From NCBI GenBank assembly GCA_023450935.1, contig JAEXGH010000012.1, forward strand, positions 36,542 through 100,541: a DNA stretch of 64,000 bases, given 5' to 3'. The notes beneath the pieces were generated by a model. The model was not told the origin of the DNA and searched no databases. It saw nothing but the letters and a program-made list of their open reading frames with translations. This DNA comes from Verrucomicrobiota bacterium (GTDB taxonomy: Bacteria; Verrucomicrobiota; Verrucomicrobiia; Opitutales; Intestinicryptomonadaceae). This document shows, one piece after another, positions 51,306 to 59,796 of the stretch (position 1 is its first letter; each line of letters begins with the position of its first letter). Position numbers and translations under genes: made by a program.

Positions 51306-51623
51306 CTCGTCTTCCTATTGTGGTTTTAACGCACGAACCCTATCCCACGCGGGGTTGTGCCGTTGTTTTATTTTTTTTGCAATCCTATCCGCGCCGACTG
51401 CGGGGATTTTGTCGGGCGCGTGAAATTTTATTGTGAACGAATCATTACAGTTTTCTTAACGATAATCAATACTATTATTAACAAAACTGTATATTCGAGA
51501 GCAAAGCCAATTCTCGAAGAAAAATTCTTCTTCGAGAATCAACTGGAGTCGAGTTTTTGTCCCGCGCGGGAGATTGTCAAACAATTTTTGACCTACCGTC
51601 CGCGAACGGGCTTCGATAGCCGA
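51306..51623. promoter_or_regulatory. nrdDG upstream region with a 44-bp imperfect palindrome
   Basis: 318 bases without a gene. ACAGTTTTCTTAACGATAAT (from 51447) is mirrored by ACAGTTTTGTTAATAAT read on - from 51490, an operator-like palindrome 140 bases upstream of the nrdD start. A second hairpin at 51510-51539 has a perfect 11-bp stem (TTCTCGAAGAA/TTCTTCGAGAA) and may belong to the 3' end of the esterase gene. No NrdR box was recognised. Confidence 0.4.
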
Positions 51624-52925
51624 CTATTTTTTTTCGAGCTTCGAATACTGAATTTTGGCGTCCGTTCCCAAAAATCCGCCGTGAATTCCGTTCTGCCCGA
51701 ATGATATAGACTTGGGCGCATTTGCGTTGTTATACAACGCCATAATTCCCGCGGGCGGACAAACGTAGTCGCCAAGCCAAGCGGTTATCTTGACGGGGCA
51801 TTTGACGCGCTTGACCATAAACGTGGAATCAAAGTAGCGGATTGCGGGCGTATAATCGGGACGGAACACCGAAGGCTGGCGTTTTGAAAGTTCCGATGCC
51901 CAAAGGTCGGTCATCCACGGAATATGCGGTTCGCACAAGGTAACGTCTTTGTCCAATCCCGCGACGAATATGGCCTGAAAGCCTCCCATGCTGCCGCCCG
52001 CGACCGAAAGGTCCCGGCCGTTCCACTCCGCAACCCCCCGTTTGACATATTCCATCACGAGCAGGTCGCGCAAAATCATGAATTTGAAATAGCTGTTTTC
52101 GGGGTCTTCATTGCCTTTGGCGTCCAACCCGAACCGCTTCAACGCGCCGTTTTTAAGCTTGTTGTAGTATTCGGGCTCGCGCAGAAGCTCGTATGAGTGG
52201 CGTTCGATTTTCACCGAAATGCAGTCTTTGTGTGGCGACGGCAGCACGCGCCCCGCGCCGTAGCCCAACATCTCCACGCGCATCGGCAGCGATTTTGCAA
52301 CCGCGCCTTTGGGCACTGTAAGAAACGCCTTTGCGGGCGCGGGAAGCGACCGCGACGCCACTGTAAGCTCATACGTGTTGAAATCGCCCTTCGAATACTC
52401 GGGCAGAAGCTGCTGCTTTGCGTGCAGTTCATTTTTTGAAAGCAGCTTGAGCTGGCGTGCCCAAAACGCGTCGAAATCGGCTGGTTCTTTTTCGGAAGTG
52501 GCTATTTTCTCAACGTCCGCACCCGCGCCGCCGTAGAACGAAACGTCCAAAACGCGCTTGTCGGACTTCCGCGTAAACTTGATGTTTTTGCCGTCTTTGT
52601 CGAGAGCGAAAACTTTCACAAACACAAACCCGGGGACATCGCACTTGGCTGAAAGCTCCAGCGGCTCTTTCGCCGAAACCGCCGTGCCGCCGCGCGCGAT
52701 TTTGCCGTCGTCGCTGTGCATAGACCATTTAAGGGCCACCCCTTCTACTGCTTTGCCGTTTTCTACAAGCGAAATTTTGAAATTCATTTTCTCGCCGCAT
52801 GCGTAGGATAGCGGATCTTTGTCGGTTTTGCAGACAAACTCGGGCGCGGCGAACGCCACCGCCGCCGCAACCGACATAATCAAAGACGCAAATATTTTCA
52901 TCGTTTTTACATTTATTTTTTTCAT
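51624..52925 (-). CDS. secreted acetyl-xylan-esterase-like (AXE1 family) alpha/beta hydrolase
   Basis: 433 aa from the ATG complementary to 52923-52925, which has GGAG nine bases upstream; an internal Met 24 bases later also gives a signal peptide (MKIFASLIMSVAAAVAFAA). An N-terminal Ig-like domain (about 30-135) is followed by an alpha/beta hydrolase: nucleophile Ser in SVAGGSMGGFQAIF, Asp in TAWLGDYVCPPAG, His in NGIHGGF. AXE1 enzymes remove acetyl groups from xylan and oligosaccharides. It may pair with the epimerase gene next door. Confidence 0.85.
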   Translation of the reverse strand: MKKINVKTMKIFASLIMSVAAAVAFAAPEFVCKTDKDPLSYACGEKMNFKISLVENGKAVEGVALKWSMHSDDGKIARGGTAVSAKEPLELSAKCDVPGFVFVKVFALDKDGKNIKFTRKSDKRVLDVSFYGGAGADVEKIATSEKEPADFDAFWARQLKLLSKNELHAKQQLLPEYSKGDFNTYELTVASRSLPAPAKAFLTVPKGAVAKSLPMRVEMLGYGAGRVLPSPHKDCISVKIERHSYELLREPEYYNKLKNGALKRFGLDAKGNEDPENSYFKFMILRDLLVMEYVKRGVAEWNGRDLSVAGGSMGGFQAIFVAGLDKDVTLCEPHIPWMTDLWASELSKRQPSVFRPDYTPAIRYFDSTFMVKRVKCPVKITAWLGDYVCPPAGIMALYNNANAPKSISFGQNGIHGGFLGTDAKIQYSKLEKK

Positions 52926-52957
52926 TTTTACATTCTCCCTGATTGCATTTTACAAAC

Positions 52958-53006
52958 AAAACCCCGCGCCCGCCGCTTCAAAAATAGCGCGAGCGAACGG
53001 GGTTTT
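52958..53006 (-). terminator. intrinsic terminator of the isomerase gene
   Basis: AAAACCCCG (52958-52966) / CGGGGTTTT (52998-53006), with inner pairing between the GC-rich arms. A second hairpin (CGGAGG/CCTCCG) stands at about 53026-53052. Both lie between the isomerase stop and the esterase start. Confidence 0.65.
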
Positions 53007-53065
53007 GCCGAATAGCCCGAGAAAACGGAGGCCGGTTTCCCGACCCTCCGCTCTCTTAGCTCAAA

Positions 53066-53944
53066 CTACTTGTTGCAATAGTTGGCGGGAACGAAGTCGC
53101 TCTTACGAAGGTAGTCGATACTCTTCTTGACGCTCACTTTCGGTTCGAAATTGTAGCGTTCGACTTCAACGACAATGCCCTTGACCGACTTCGGCAGATT
53201 CTTGAAGATTGCGTCGAAGCCCACCATTCCGCTTTCACCGAGTTCTTTGTGGTCTTTAATGTGCAAAAGCATAAAGCGGTTTGGATACTTCTTGAAGTAT
53301 TCCACAGGGCTGTTCTCGCCTCGGACAACCCAATAGACGTCCATCTCAAAGTTGACGTATTCGGGGTTTGTGTTCTCGATGAGATAGTCCATAATCATGA
53401 CTTTGCCGACTTTTACGAACTCGTGCTTATGGTTGTGGTAGCCGAACTTTAAGCCCGCTTCCTTGCACATTTTGCCGATTGCGTTGAAATACTTCGCGTA
53501 GGCTTCAAGCTCTTTCATAGAGGAGAACTTTTCGTAGGGGTCGATAACGTATTTCATACCAGCGCGTTTGTGGGCGTCGATTGCCGTTTTCCACCATTCG
53601 AGCGACTTCGAAAAATCGCCCGATTCGATTTCCTCCTTCGAAAGCGGCTTGCGCGCGTGCGAGGAAAGCACTTTCATTCCGTTGTCTTCGATTGTCTTTT
53701 TGAATTCTTCGGGAGTCAATCCGTAGAACTTGCCGTCCTTGTATCCGGCCGCTTCCACCGTTGTAAAACCCATTTCGCCGAGAGCTTTGACTGCGGAAGC
53801 GTAGTCCTTTTTGATGTCGGTTCTCAGCGAATACATCTGCACGCAGATATCCTTCTTTGAGCAGCCGTTTCCCCCGGCCTGAATTGTGGAACACGCGGCA
53901 AACATTGTGGCCGCAAGCATTGATAACAATATTCTGATTTTCAT
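53066..53944 (-). CDS. lipoprotein sugar-phosphate isomerase/epimerase-like TIM barrel
   Basis: 292 aa from MKIRILLSMLAATMFAACST, a lipoprotein signal peptide with the modified Cys in FAAC. The AP-endonuclease-2/xylose-isomerase-like fold is visible: VQMYSLRTDIKKDYASAVKA, GFTTVEAAGY, MKVLSSHARKPL, GLKFGYHNHKHEF, VNFEMDVYW, RFMLLHIKDHKE and GIVVEVERY, with His/Glu/Asp residues that bind a divalent metal. Members act on sugars or inositols; secreted forms are common in Verrucomicrobiota/Planctomycetota. Substrate unknown. Confidence 0.85.
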   Translation of the reverse strand: MKIRILLSMLAATMFAACSTIQAGGNGCSKKDICVQMYSLRTDIKKDYASAVKALGEMGFTTVEAAGYKDGKFYGLTPEEFKKTIEDNGMKVLSSHARKPLSKEEIESGDFSKSLEWWKTAIDAHKRAGMKYVIDPYEKFSSMKELEAYAKYFNAIGKMCKEAGLKFGYHNHKHEFVKVGKVMIMDYLIENTNPEYVNFEMDVYWVVRGENSPVEYFKKYPNRFMLLHIKDHKELGESGMVGFDAIFKNLPKSVKGIVVEVERYNFEPKVSVKKSIDYLRKSDFVPANYCNK

Positions 53945-54121
53945 AATTTTTCCCTTCTTTAAAATTCCCCCGTTCAAAAAAAACAGGTCTTTATCCTCTA
54001 TCCCCCGCCGCTTGGCGACGCAAGTTTTTTCTTCCAATTTTTACGCCCGACACGCAGCCGCCGCGCCCGAATTTTACTTCCGCCCGCTGCCCAAACGTAT
54101 TTGCACCCCACTTGGGGGCAT

Positions 54122-54153
54122 AAAAAAAGCGGGGTCGGACAAGCCGAACCCGC
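54122..54153 (-). terminator. intrinsic terminator of the DASS symporter gene
   Basis: On -: GCGGGTTCGG, loop, CCGACCCCGC, then seven T. One mismatch in a ten-pair stem. It begins 16 bases after the stop. Confidence 0.85.
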
Positions 54154-54168
54154 GCAACAAGAAAATTC

Positions 54169-55611
54169 TTAGAGCAGCCCGTGGCGGCCGAGCAGCAGCA
54201 GCATTCCGTATGTCATCGACAAACCGAATATCGCAACTATAAAGCCGACGGTGACCATTTCCTTCTGTGTCGTAAGGCCTGTCGAGTGCGCAATGGCGTT
54301 CGGGGGCGTGGAAATAGGAAGCATCATAGCCAATGACGACGATAGCGCTACGCCGATAAGCAACGAAATCGCGCCGCCGTAGGGGGCGATTGAATCGCCC
54401 ATGCCGGTTGCAACCGCGGCCAAAACGGGAACGAGCAACGCCGACGTCGCCGTATGCGACATAAACGTAGACATGACGTAGCAGAGCAACCCCGCGCCGA
54501 CTATCGTTGCAATCGGCTGCCATGACGCGAACGGAATCGACTCTACCATGCTCTTTGCAAGCCCCGTTCCCTGAAGCGCAATGCCAAGCGCAAAACCGCC
54601 CGCGACAAGCCAGAGGACGTCCCAACTGATTGTTTTGAGGTCGTTCTTGTCGATAACGCCCGTTGCGCAGAAAACGGCTATCGGAATCATGGCAACAACG
54701 TTCGAGTTAAGTCCAGTGAAGCGGTCGAACATCCACAGCAAAACGGTTACGGCAAAGGTTGCGTAAACGATGTAGGCTTTTTTGCTCTTTTCGAATTTGC
54801 AGTCGAAATTCAATTCCAGATTCTTTCTGTAGAACGGGAACATCTTTATCATAATCGCCCAGGTGATAATCAACAGAACAATTACAAACGGCACCATATA
54901 GGTCATCCACTGCCCGAAACCGATGCCCAAATTCATGCCTTCGGGGTCATTGAGGTATTTCAAAACAATGGCGTTCGGGGGCGTGCCGATTGGCGTGCCG
55001 ATGCCGCCGATATTCGCTCCCACGGGGATTGCCAGCGTCATAGCCGTTCTGCCCTTGCCGCTCTGGTCTCCCATCGGGGCGAGCAGCGGAGCCATAACCG
55101 CGAACATCATTGCCGTTGTTGCGGTGTTGCTCATAAACATCGAAAAAATCGCCGTAACAAGCATCATTCCCAAAAGCACGATTTCCGCACGCGTGCCGAA
55201 GGGCTTGAAGAGAACGCGGGCAAGATTCTTGTCGAGATTGACTTTCGCCGAACCTATCGCCAGAACGAAGCCGCCCATAAAAAGCATGATGATGGGGTCT
55301 GCAAACGACGCCATAAGAGCCTTGTATTTCACCACAGAACCGAACCCCGCGGCGTTTTCGGGCGATGGGCGCAAAAACCAAATCGAGCTGTCGGAAACGG
55401 TCAAAAGCAGAGTTGTGATAACCAAGACTGAAGTTGTCCAAATCGGGATAACCTCGAATATCCACATAAGTGCCGCAAAGCAGAACACTGCTATGACGCG
55501 CTGTTCCACAACGGTCAAATTGTTAATCCCGAACACTTCCGCGGGCGCAAACCACGCCAGAAGCGAGACGACTATTGCAATAGCCAACAATATTGTTTTT
55601 TTTACGTTCAT
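54169..55611 (-). CDS. DASS (SLC13)-family sodium:dicarboxylate/sulfate-type symporter
   Basis: 480 aa, about eleven membrane segments. Both substrate/sodium motifs of the family are present twice: SNTATTAMM and SHTATSALL, and GTPPNAIVL and STPPNAIAH. DASS proteins import succinate, malate, citrate or sulfate with Na+. It follows the porin gene by 3 bases on the same strand, so the pair probably carries one class of anion across both membranes. Confidence 0.92.
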   Translation of the reverse strand: MNVKKTILLAIAIVVSLLAWFAPAEVFGINNLTVVEQRVIAVFCFAALMWIFEVIPIWTTSVLVITTLLLTVSDSSIWFLRPSPENAAGFGSVVKYKALMASFADPIIMLFMGGFVLAIGSAKVNLDKNLARVLFKPFGTRAEIVLLGMMLVTAIFSMFMSNTATTAMMFAVMAPLLAPMGDQSGKGRTAMTLAIPVGANIGGIGTPIGTPPNAIVLKYLNDPEGMNLGIGFGQWMTYMVPFVIVLLIITWAIMIKMFPFYRKNLELNFDCKFEKSKKAYIVYATFAVTVLLWMFDRFTGLNSNVVAMIPIAVFCATGVIDKNDLKTISWDVLWLVAGGFALGIALQGTGLAKSMVESIPFASWQPIATIVGAGLLCYVMSTFMSHTATSALLVPVLAAVATGMGDSIAPYGGAISLLIGVALSSSLAMMLPISTPPNAIAHSTGLTTQKEMVTVGFIVAIFGLSMTYGMLLLLGRHGLL

Positions 55612-55614
55612 TTT

Positions 55615-56964
55615 TTAATACAGTATTTGAATTTCCGTTCGAACCGAATTCGAGTAGAGCGACTCGTCCGTGGAATTTTCGTAAACCTTGCCCCACAGGC
55701 GGGCGAACTCGTAGCCCAGCTGAACCTTTAAAGTGTTTCCGATTATATACCAGTTTGCGCCGATATAAAAACTGTTCGCCTTGTCGAATGCCTTCGAAAC
55801 GGGATTCTTCGCCTTGCGCAGACCGTCGGAGGCCATCGTGCCGCGCCCGTCGGTATCGAGATAGGCGTAGCGGAAGACCGGCCCGATTTTCCCCAAATCG
55901 GTGTCAAAAAGGTATTCGGCGGCGTAGTTAAGCCCGAAGGGCGCGTTGTCGGAAAAATCGGTTAAGGAATCGCGGCGGCCCTTTTCTATGTGGGCGACGA
56001 GAAATTCGAACGTCGTCTTGAAATTGCGCGCCTGAAAATGCAGGAACGGATTGAAACCGAACACGCGGGAGGCGAAAAACGGAACGCTTGCGGCGGCGTA
56101 GACTTTGTTGCCGTCCTCGCCATACATTCCGTTGAGTCCCAATTTCAGAAGTTTGTTGTCGAATTTTTTGGAATAGACAACCCCCGCCCAGATGTCGGGC
56201 GCGTTGTGCTGCCCGTTTTTTGTTAGATTGGAAATGCCGTATTCGTAGTTTTCGGAATTCGTCACCGCGAAAGAATAGTCAAGCCCCTTTACGGACTGCG
56301 ATTTCCCATACCAATACGCGCCCGTCATAAAACCGCCGATGTCGATTTTTCTGTAGTTGTTGTGGCGGAAGGAGAATTCGGTAGTGTTAACCGTAGACCC
56401 GGTGAAATAGTTGGTTGCAAGCGAACGCTCAGGGCAGTATTGATTGAACGCCGACGTGTATTCCTCCAAGCAGAAATTCGGTTTTATGTAGCCGAAGCGC
56501 AACTGTCCTTTGGCATACTTGCTGTCGATATTCTTATACATGTAGATGTTCGACGTGTGGTGCGGCAAAATGAAGTCGAGCGAGACGAGCGCGCCGTAGT
56601 TGTCTTCAACGTCTGCTTTAAAAGTGGTGATTACGCGGCGCATCATAAAGCCGTTTACGCGCGCGTGCCTGCCTTCGTTTGCGCCCGAATGAATGTAGGA
56701 GTCGATGTAGGCGTGCTGGACCTGAACGCCGCCCTTGATTGAAAAGACCGACTTCCCCGCAGACTTCACAACGGGGATTTCGGCGGAAGCCTTTGCAATG
56801 TCCGCCGCTTCCTGCTCCGTGAGGACACCGCGCGAAACGAGAACCTTCAACATTGTCGAATCGGAATCAGACTGGGCGTAGACGGACTGCCCGAAGAGCG
56901 CGACGGCTGATACTGCAACGCAAGCCGCCGCTTTTCTGATAAACCCGATTGACAACCCGAACAT
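55615..56964 (-). CDS. outer-membrane beta-barrel porin (phosphate-selective porin O/P-like)
   Basis: 449 aa. Signal peptide MFGLSIGFIRKAAACVAVSA VALFGQSVYA, then a short N-terminal module (MLKVLVSRGVLTEQEAADIA) shared with the porin at 62.4 kb, then a barrel of alternating hydrophobic strands ending in an aromatic residue (TEIQILY). A DASS transporter lies directly downstream. The selectivity is unknown. Confidence 0.8.
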   Translation of the reverse strand: MFGLSIGFIRKAAACVAVSAVALFGQSVYAQSDSDSTMLKVLVSRGVLTEQEAADIAKASAEIPVVKSAGKSVFSIKGGVQVQHAYIDSYIHSGANEGRHARVNGFMMRRVITTFKADVEDNYGALVSLDFILPHHTSNIYMYKNIDSKYAKGQLRFGYIKPNFCLEEYTSAFNQYCPERSLATNYFTGSTVNTTEFSFRHNNYRKIDIGGFMTGAYWYGKSQSVKGLDYSFAVTNSENYEYGISNLTKNGQHNAPDIWAGVVYSKKFDNKLLKLGLNGMYGEDGNKVYAAASVPFFASRVFGFNPFLHFQARNFKTTFEFLVAHIEKGRRDSLTDFSDNAPFGLNYAAEYLFDTDLGKIGPVFRYAYLDTDGRGTMASDGLRKAKNPVSKAFDKANSFYIGANWYIIGNTLKVQLGYEFARLWGKVYENSTDESLYSNSVRTEIQILY

Positions 56965-57177
56965 CTGTTGAAAAAGTTAAATTCTTTGTTTGTTAGCGTT
57001 TATTTTGGAAGTTTTTTGAAAATAAATAAAGAGTTGATAAAATATCGTAATCGAAAAAAGTCAAACGATTATTTGGGGAATGAGAGTTGGGTGGAGGGGT
57101 AGAGATAAAATAAAAAACGAAAAAAAAGGTTGATTTTTTTCGAAAAAAGGGGAATGTATTGACGAATTATTTTTATC
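56965..57177. promoter_or_regulatory. A+T-rich region with putative tRNA-Ala promoter
   Basis: 213 bases between a divergent porin and tRNA. CGAAAAAAAAGG precedes TTGATT (57130-57135), a 17-base spacer and AATGTA (57153-57158), about 20 bases before the tRNA. Nothing else recognised; the porin promoter on - is not clear. Confidence 0.4.
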
Positions 57178-57250
57178 GGGGCCGTAGCTCAGTTGGAAGA
57201 GCGCTAGAATCGCACTCTAGAGGTCGTGAGTTCGAACCTCATCGGCTCCA
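57178..57250 (+). tRNA. tRNA-Ala (CGC)
   Basis: Acceptor GGGGCCG/CGGCTCC with the G3-U70 pair that identifies alanine tRNAs, D-arm GCTC/GAGC, anticodon stem CTAGA/TCTAG with loop ATCGCAC (anticodon CGC), T-arm GTGAG-TTCGAAC-CTCAT, discriminator A. CCA not encoded. Confidence 0.93.
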
Positions 57251-57282
57251 AAAACCGCAGTCCGCAAGGGTTGCGGTTTTTT
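57251..57282 (+). terminator. intrinsic terminator after tRNA-Ala
   Basis: AAAACCGCA (57251-57259) / TGCGGTTTT (57272-57280) and trailing T. Confidence 0.85.
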
Positions 57283-57304
57283 GTATAAATATACTTCGAA
57301 CGAA

Positions 57305-57542
57305 TTTTTTATTACTTTGAAAGTGGCGGCGATTGAACTTTGTTCAATGCGCCTTTATCTATTGATTAAAGTTATGCTTTAATTAGAGCGCAGCTTTAAT
57401 TTAAGTGCAAAGCGGACATTGAACGGAGTTCAATCCGCGCCACTTCACAATATGTAAAAAAATCGCCGCCACTTTAGGAAAGATAAAAAAAAGCAAAGAC
57501 ACATCGGCTATGCCGATTGTCGCCAGTGCCCAACATATAAAA
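57305..57542. repeat. cluster of nested palindromic interspersed elements, copy 4
   Basis: Between tRNA-Ala and the convergent DUF1805 gene. Left: GAAAGTGGCGGCGATTGAAC, TTTGTTCAATGCGCC. Then, inverted, GCGGACATTGAACGGAGTTC and AATCCGCGCCACTTCACAAT. Then a stub AATCGCCGCCACTTTAGGAA, and finally ATCGGC/GCCGAT with GTCGCCAGTGCCCAACATAT AAA, the outer end seen in copy 2. The order suggests insertion of one unit within another. Confidence 0.7.
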
Positions 57543-57544
57543 TG

Positions 57545-57826
57545 TTAGGACATTAGAAGGAGGGCTTGTTGGCCTGTGAGATCGGTTGTTATGCCGAGAG
57601 CGGCGGCGGCCTTGGAGACGGCGGCGACTTTTGCTTTGAGCATGTCGTCGTAGCTTGAGACGCCGCGGACGATTGCCATGGGGTCGCCGAATTTGTCGGC
57701 TGCTTCAATGCTGATGTAGCCGCAGGCAAGTGTTCCGTTTTTCGCGTTTATAAGCATCATCGAAACGTTTTTTGTGGGAATTGTCCACGCGTTAAAAGCG
57801 TGCGAACCGATTTTTATTGTATCCAT
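57545..57826 (-). CDS. DUF1805 (YunC-like) small protein
   Basis: 93 aa. KNVSMMLINAKNGTLACGYI and EAADKFGDPMAIVRGVSSYD DMLKAKV are characteristic of the DUF1805 family (B. subtilis YunC), small alpha/beta proteins of unknown activity. Complete in length. Divergent from the monooxygenase gene with 45 bases between. Confidence 0.8.
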   Translation of the reverse strand: MDTIKIGSHAFNAWTIPTKNVSMMLINAKNGTLACGYISIEAADKFGDPMAIVRGVSSYDDMLKAKVAAVSKAAAALGITTDLTGQQALLLMS

Positions 57827-57871
57827 TTGCTACCGTGATAGAACAATGCGGAAAAAATTCAAATAATAAAT

Positions 57872-58180
57872 ATGAAAAAAACGGATAGTGTTGTAGTATA
57901 CGCGGGGTTGAGAGTCAAACCCGAGTTTTGTGACGAATTCATAGCGCGCGCGGGGGAAGTTGTGGAACAGACGCGGCGGGAAAAGGGCTGCGTTGAGTAT
58001 ACGCTCACGCGCGATGTCGCCCGCCCCGATACGTTCTTCTTCTTTGAGGAATACGCCGATGCCGACGCGTTTGCCGCGCATAGGGAAATGCCTTATATGA
58101 CCCCCTTCCGCGAGTTCCGCGCAAAAGTCGTGGCTGAATACCTCGGTGTTTCGACGTTCGTTCGGACGGGCGACAGGTAA
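57872..58180 (+). CDS. antibiotic-biosynthesis-monooxygenase (ABM) domain protein
   Basis: 102 aa, a dimeric ferredoxin-like fold protein. VVVYAGLRVKPEFCDEFIAR, TRREKGCVEYTLTRDVARPD and FFFFEEYADADAFAAHREMP follow the YgiN-like ABM pattern. Some members oxidise quinols or degrade heme; many have no known role. Alone between DUF1805 and the permease. Confidence 0.85.
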   Translation: MKKTDSVVVYAGLRVKPEFCDEFIARAGEVVEQTRREKGCVEYTLTRDVARPDTFFFFEEYADADAFAAHREMPYMTPFREFRAKVVAEYLGVSTFVRTGDR

Positions 58181-58318
58181 TTTTTTGCTTGAGAAAAGCC
58201 GCAAAAATTTTTTGATTACTACCACTTCGCGCCCCGACGGCGGCCGACATACGGTGTCCGTTGCGCAGTCGGTGCCGCGCGCGGAATTTTCAACATCAAA
58301 CTGAAAACAGGAAAATAA
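58181..58318 (+). promoter_or_regulatory. structured leader before the NCS1 permease
   Basis: AATTTTTTGC/GCAAAAATT at 58179-58208 may terminate the ABM gene. Next, 58241-58277 can form a three-step hairpin: CGGC/GCCG, CGAC/GTCG and ACGG/CCGT. No purine, preQ1 or TPP riboswitch core was recognised. Confidence 0.3.
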
Positions 58319-59719
58319 ATGAGCGATAGACCATCATATATTGCAAATACAAAACCCAACGCGCCCGAAAACAGGGCGCCGTGGTATAAAAACACCGCGC
58401 CCGCGTATGCGGGAATCTTGCTGTGGTTCGTGTTCTGGACTATGGTAAACTCGAACAACCTCGTCAACGGACTCGCCGTTCCGATTGCCGCAATAATTAC
58501 GGGCGCGCTCGTGTGCCATTTCTTTTTCTACCTGTCGGCGGGTATGTTCGGAATGAAGACGGGCTTGCCGCTGGCAGTCATCGGCAGTTCGATTTTCGGC
58601 GAAAAAGGCGGAATCTTGATGCCTGGGCTGCTTATGGGCGTGCTGCAGTTCGGCTGGGTTGCCGTGAACTGCATAGGGGCGTCGGCGGTTGCGCCCGACT
58701 TCGGAATTCCCGCGTGGGCGTTCATAGTTGTGTGGGGCGGCTTGGCTACGTTCATAGGCCTTAAGGGAATAAAATACGTTGCGGGAATTTCCACATACCT
58801 GCCGCTTGTTCCGCTCGCCGTGTTGCTCGTGCTTTTGGCGACTACTGTTTGCAACGTAGGCAATTTCGACCCGAAAGTCCTCACCGACCCCGCTTCGGTT
58901 CTGCAGGGAATGAAAGTTGTAGCCGCGCCCGCCGCCGACAACGCCTCCATATTTATGGCGATTGTAGGCGCATTTGTGGCGTTCTTTGCAACGGCGGGAG
59001 CTGCGGGAGTCGATTTCGGGACGGGCTCGAGAAACGCAAAAGACGTGCAAATGGGCGGCTTGGTAGGCGTTGCCGGAATGATGATTTTCACCGCGGTTAT
59101 CGCAGTTTTGGCGATTGCAGGCGCGTTTGCCGACCCCGAAACGGCCAAGAGAATAGCCGAATCCGTCGCGAAAGCGGCGGCGGAAAAGGGGCAGACCAAT
59201 ATGGGATTCAACGGCGTAACGGCTGTTTCGATTCTGGGCGCACTCTTCGGTGAGCAGTGGGGCAAGTGGATATTTGTGGCGTTGGCGTTGGCGGCGTTCC
59301 CGTCGGCGTGCTTCTCGTCTTTGATTGCGGCAAATTCGTTTAAGACAATGCTGCCGAAAATCAACTCGAGCGTGTCGGTTGCTGTGGGCGGTCTGGCGGC
59401 CATTCTGCTTGCCGTGTTCCTGCAAAGCCAAGCTAACGCAATCATAAATGTTTTGAACATTATCGGCGTAAGCTTCGGCCCGATTTGCGGCGCGATTTTC
59501 GTGGAATACTTCCTCTGCAGGGGCGAATGGAGCGGCCCGCGCAAGGGATTGAATCCCGCGGGTTGGCTCGCATGGGCGATAGGCTTCGGCGTGGGCATTC
59601 TGCCGAACTTCGGCGTTTGCGAAATCCCGATGACGCCCGTTGTGACGTTTGCAATAGGCGCGGTTGTATACTTTGTGGCGATGATTGCCGGTTTGAAATC
59701 GGCGAACGTCGAAAAGTAA
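58319..59719 (+). CDS. NCS1-family cytosine/purine permease
   Basis: 466 aa, twelve likely membrane segments. The start region PENRAPWYKNTAPAYAGILL, the TM3-5 stretch KTGLPLAVIGSSIFGEKGGI and VDFGTGSRNAKDVQMGGLVG fit CodB-like cytosine permeases. Hydroxymethylpyrimidine (CytX) or a nucleobase are alternatives. No deaminase or thiamine gene is adjacent. A two-way terminator follows. Confidence 0.85.
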   Translation: MSDRPSYIANTKPNAPENRAPWYKNTAPAYAGILLWFVFWTMVNSNNLVNGLAVPIAAIITGALVCHFFFYLSAGMFGMKTGLPLAVIGSSIFGEKGGILMPGLLMGVLQFGWVAVNCIGASAVAPDFGIPAWAFIVVWGGLATFIGLKGIKYVAGISTYLPLVPLAVLLVLLATTVCNVGNFDPKVLTDPASVLQGMKVVAAPAADNASIFMAIVGAFVAFFATAGAAGVDFGTGSRNAKDVQMGGLVGVAGMMIFTAVIAVLAIAGAFADPETAKRIAESVAKAAAEKGQTNMGFNGVTAVSILGALFGEQWGKWIFVALALAAFPSACFSSLIAANSFKTMLPKINSSVSVAVGGLAAILLAVFLQSQANAIINVLNIIGVSFGPICGAIFVEYFLCRGEWSGPRKGLNPAGWLAWAIGFGVGILPNFGVCEIPMTPVVTFAIGAVVYFVAMIAGLKSANVEK

Positions 59720-59733
59720 ACGCAGCAAAAGCT

Positions 59734-59778
59734 GCAACAAAAAAAGGCATCGGGTTTTCCCGACGCCTTTTTTGTTGC
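59734..59778. terminator. bidirectional terminator between convergent genes
   Basis: GCAACAAAAAAAGGC and GCCTTTTTTGTTGC enclose CGGG/CCCG. T runs on both strands serve the permease (+) and the GH2 gene (-). Confidence 0.85.
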
Positions 59779-59796
59779 ACGAACAAGCCGGACGCG

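Noticed and set aside
58181..58318. TPP riboswitch before the permease
   Set aside because: The conserved CUGAGA and following thi-box core are not present.
58334..59740. 468-codon open frame opposite the NCS1 permease
   Set aside because: Antisense shadow; Arg/His-rich composition with no recognisable motif.
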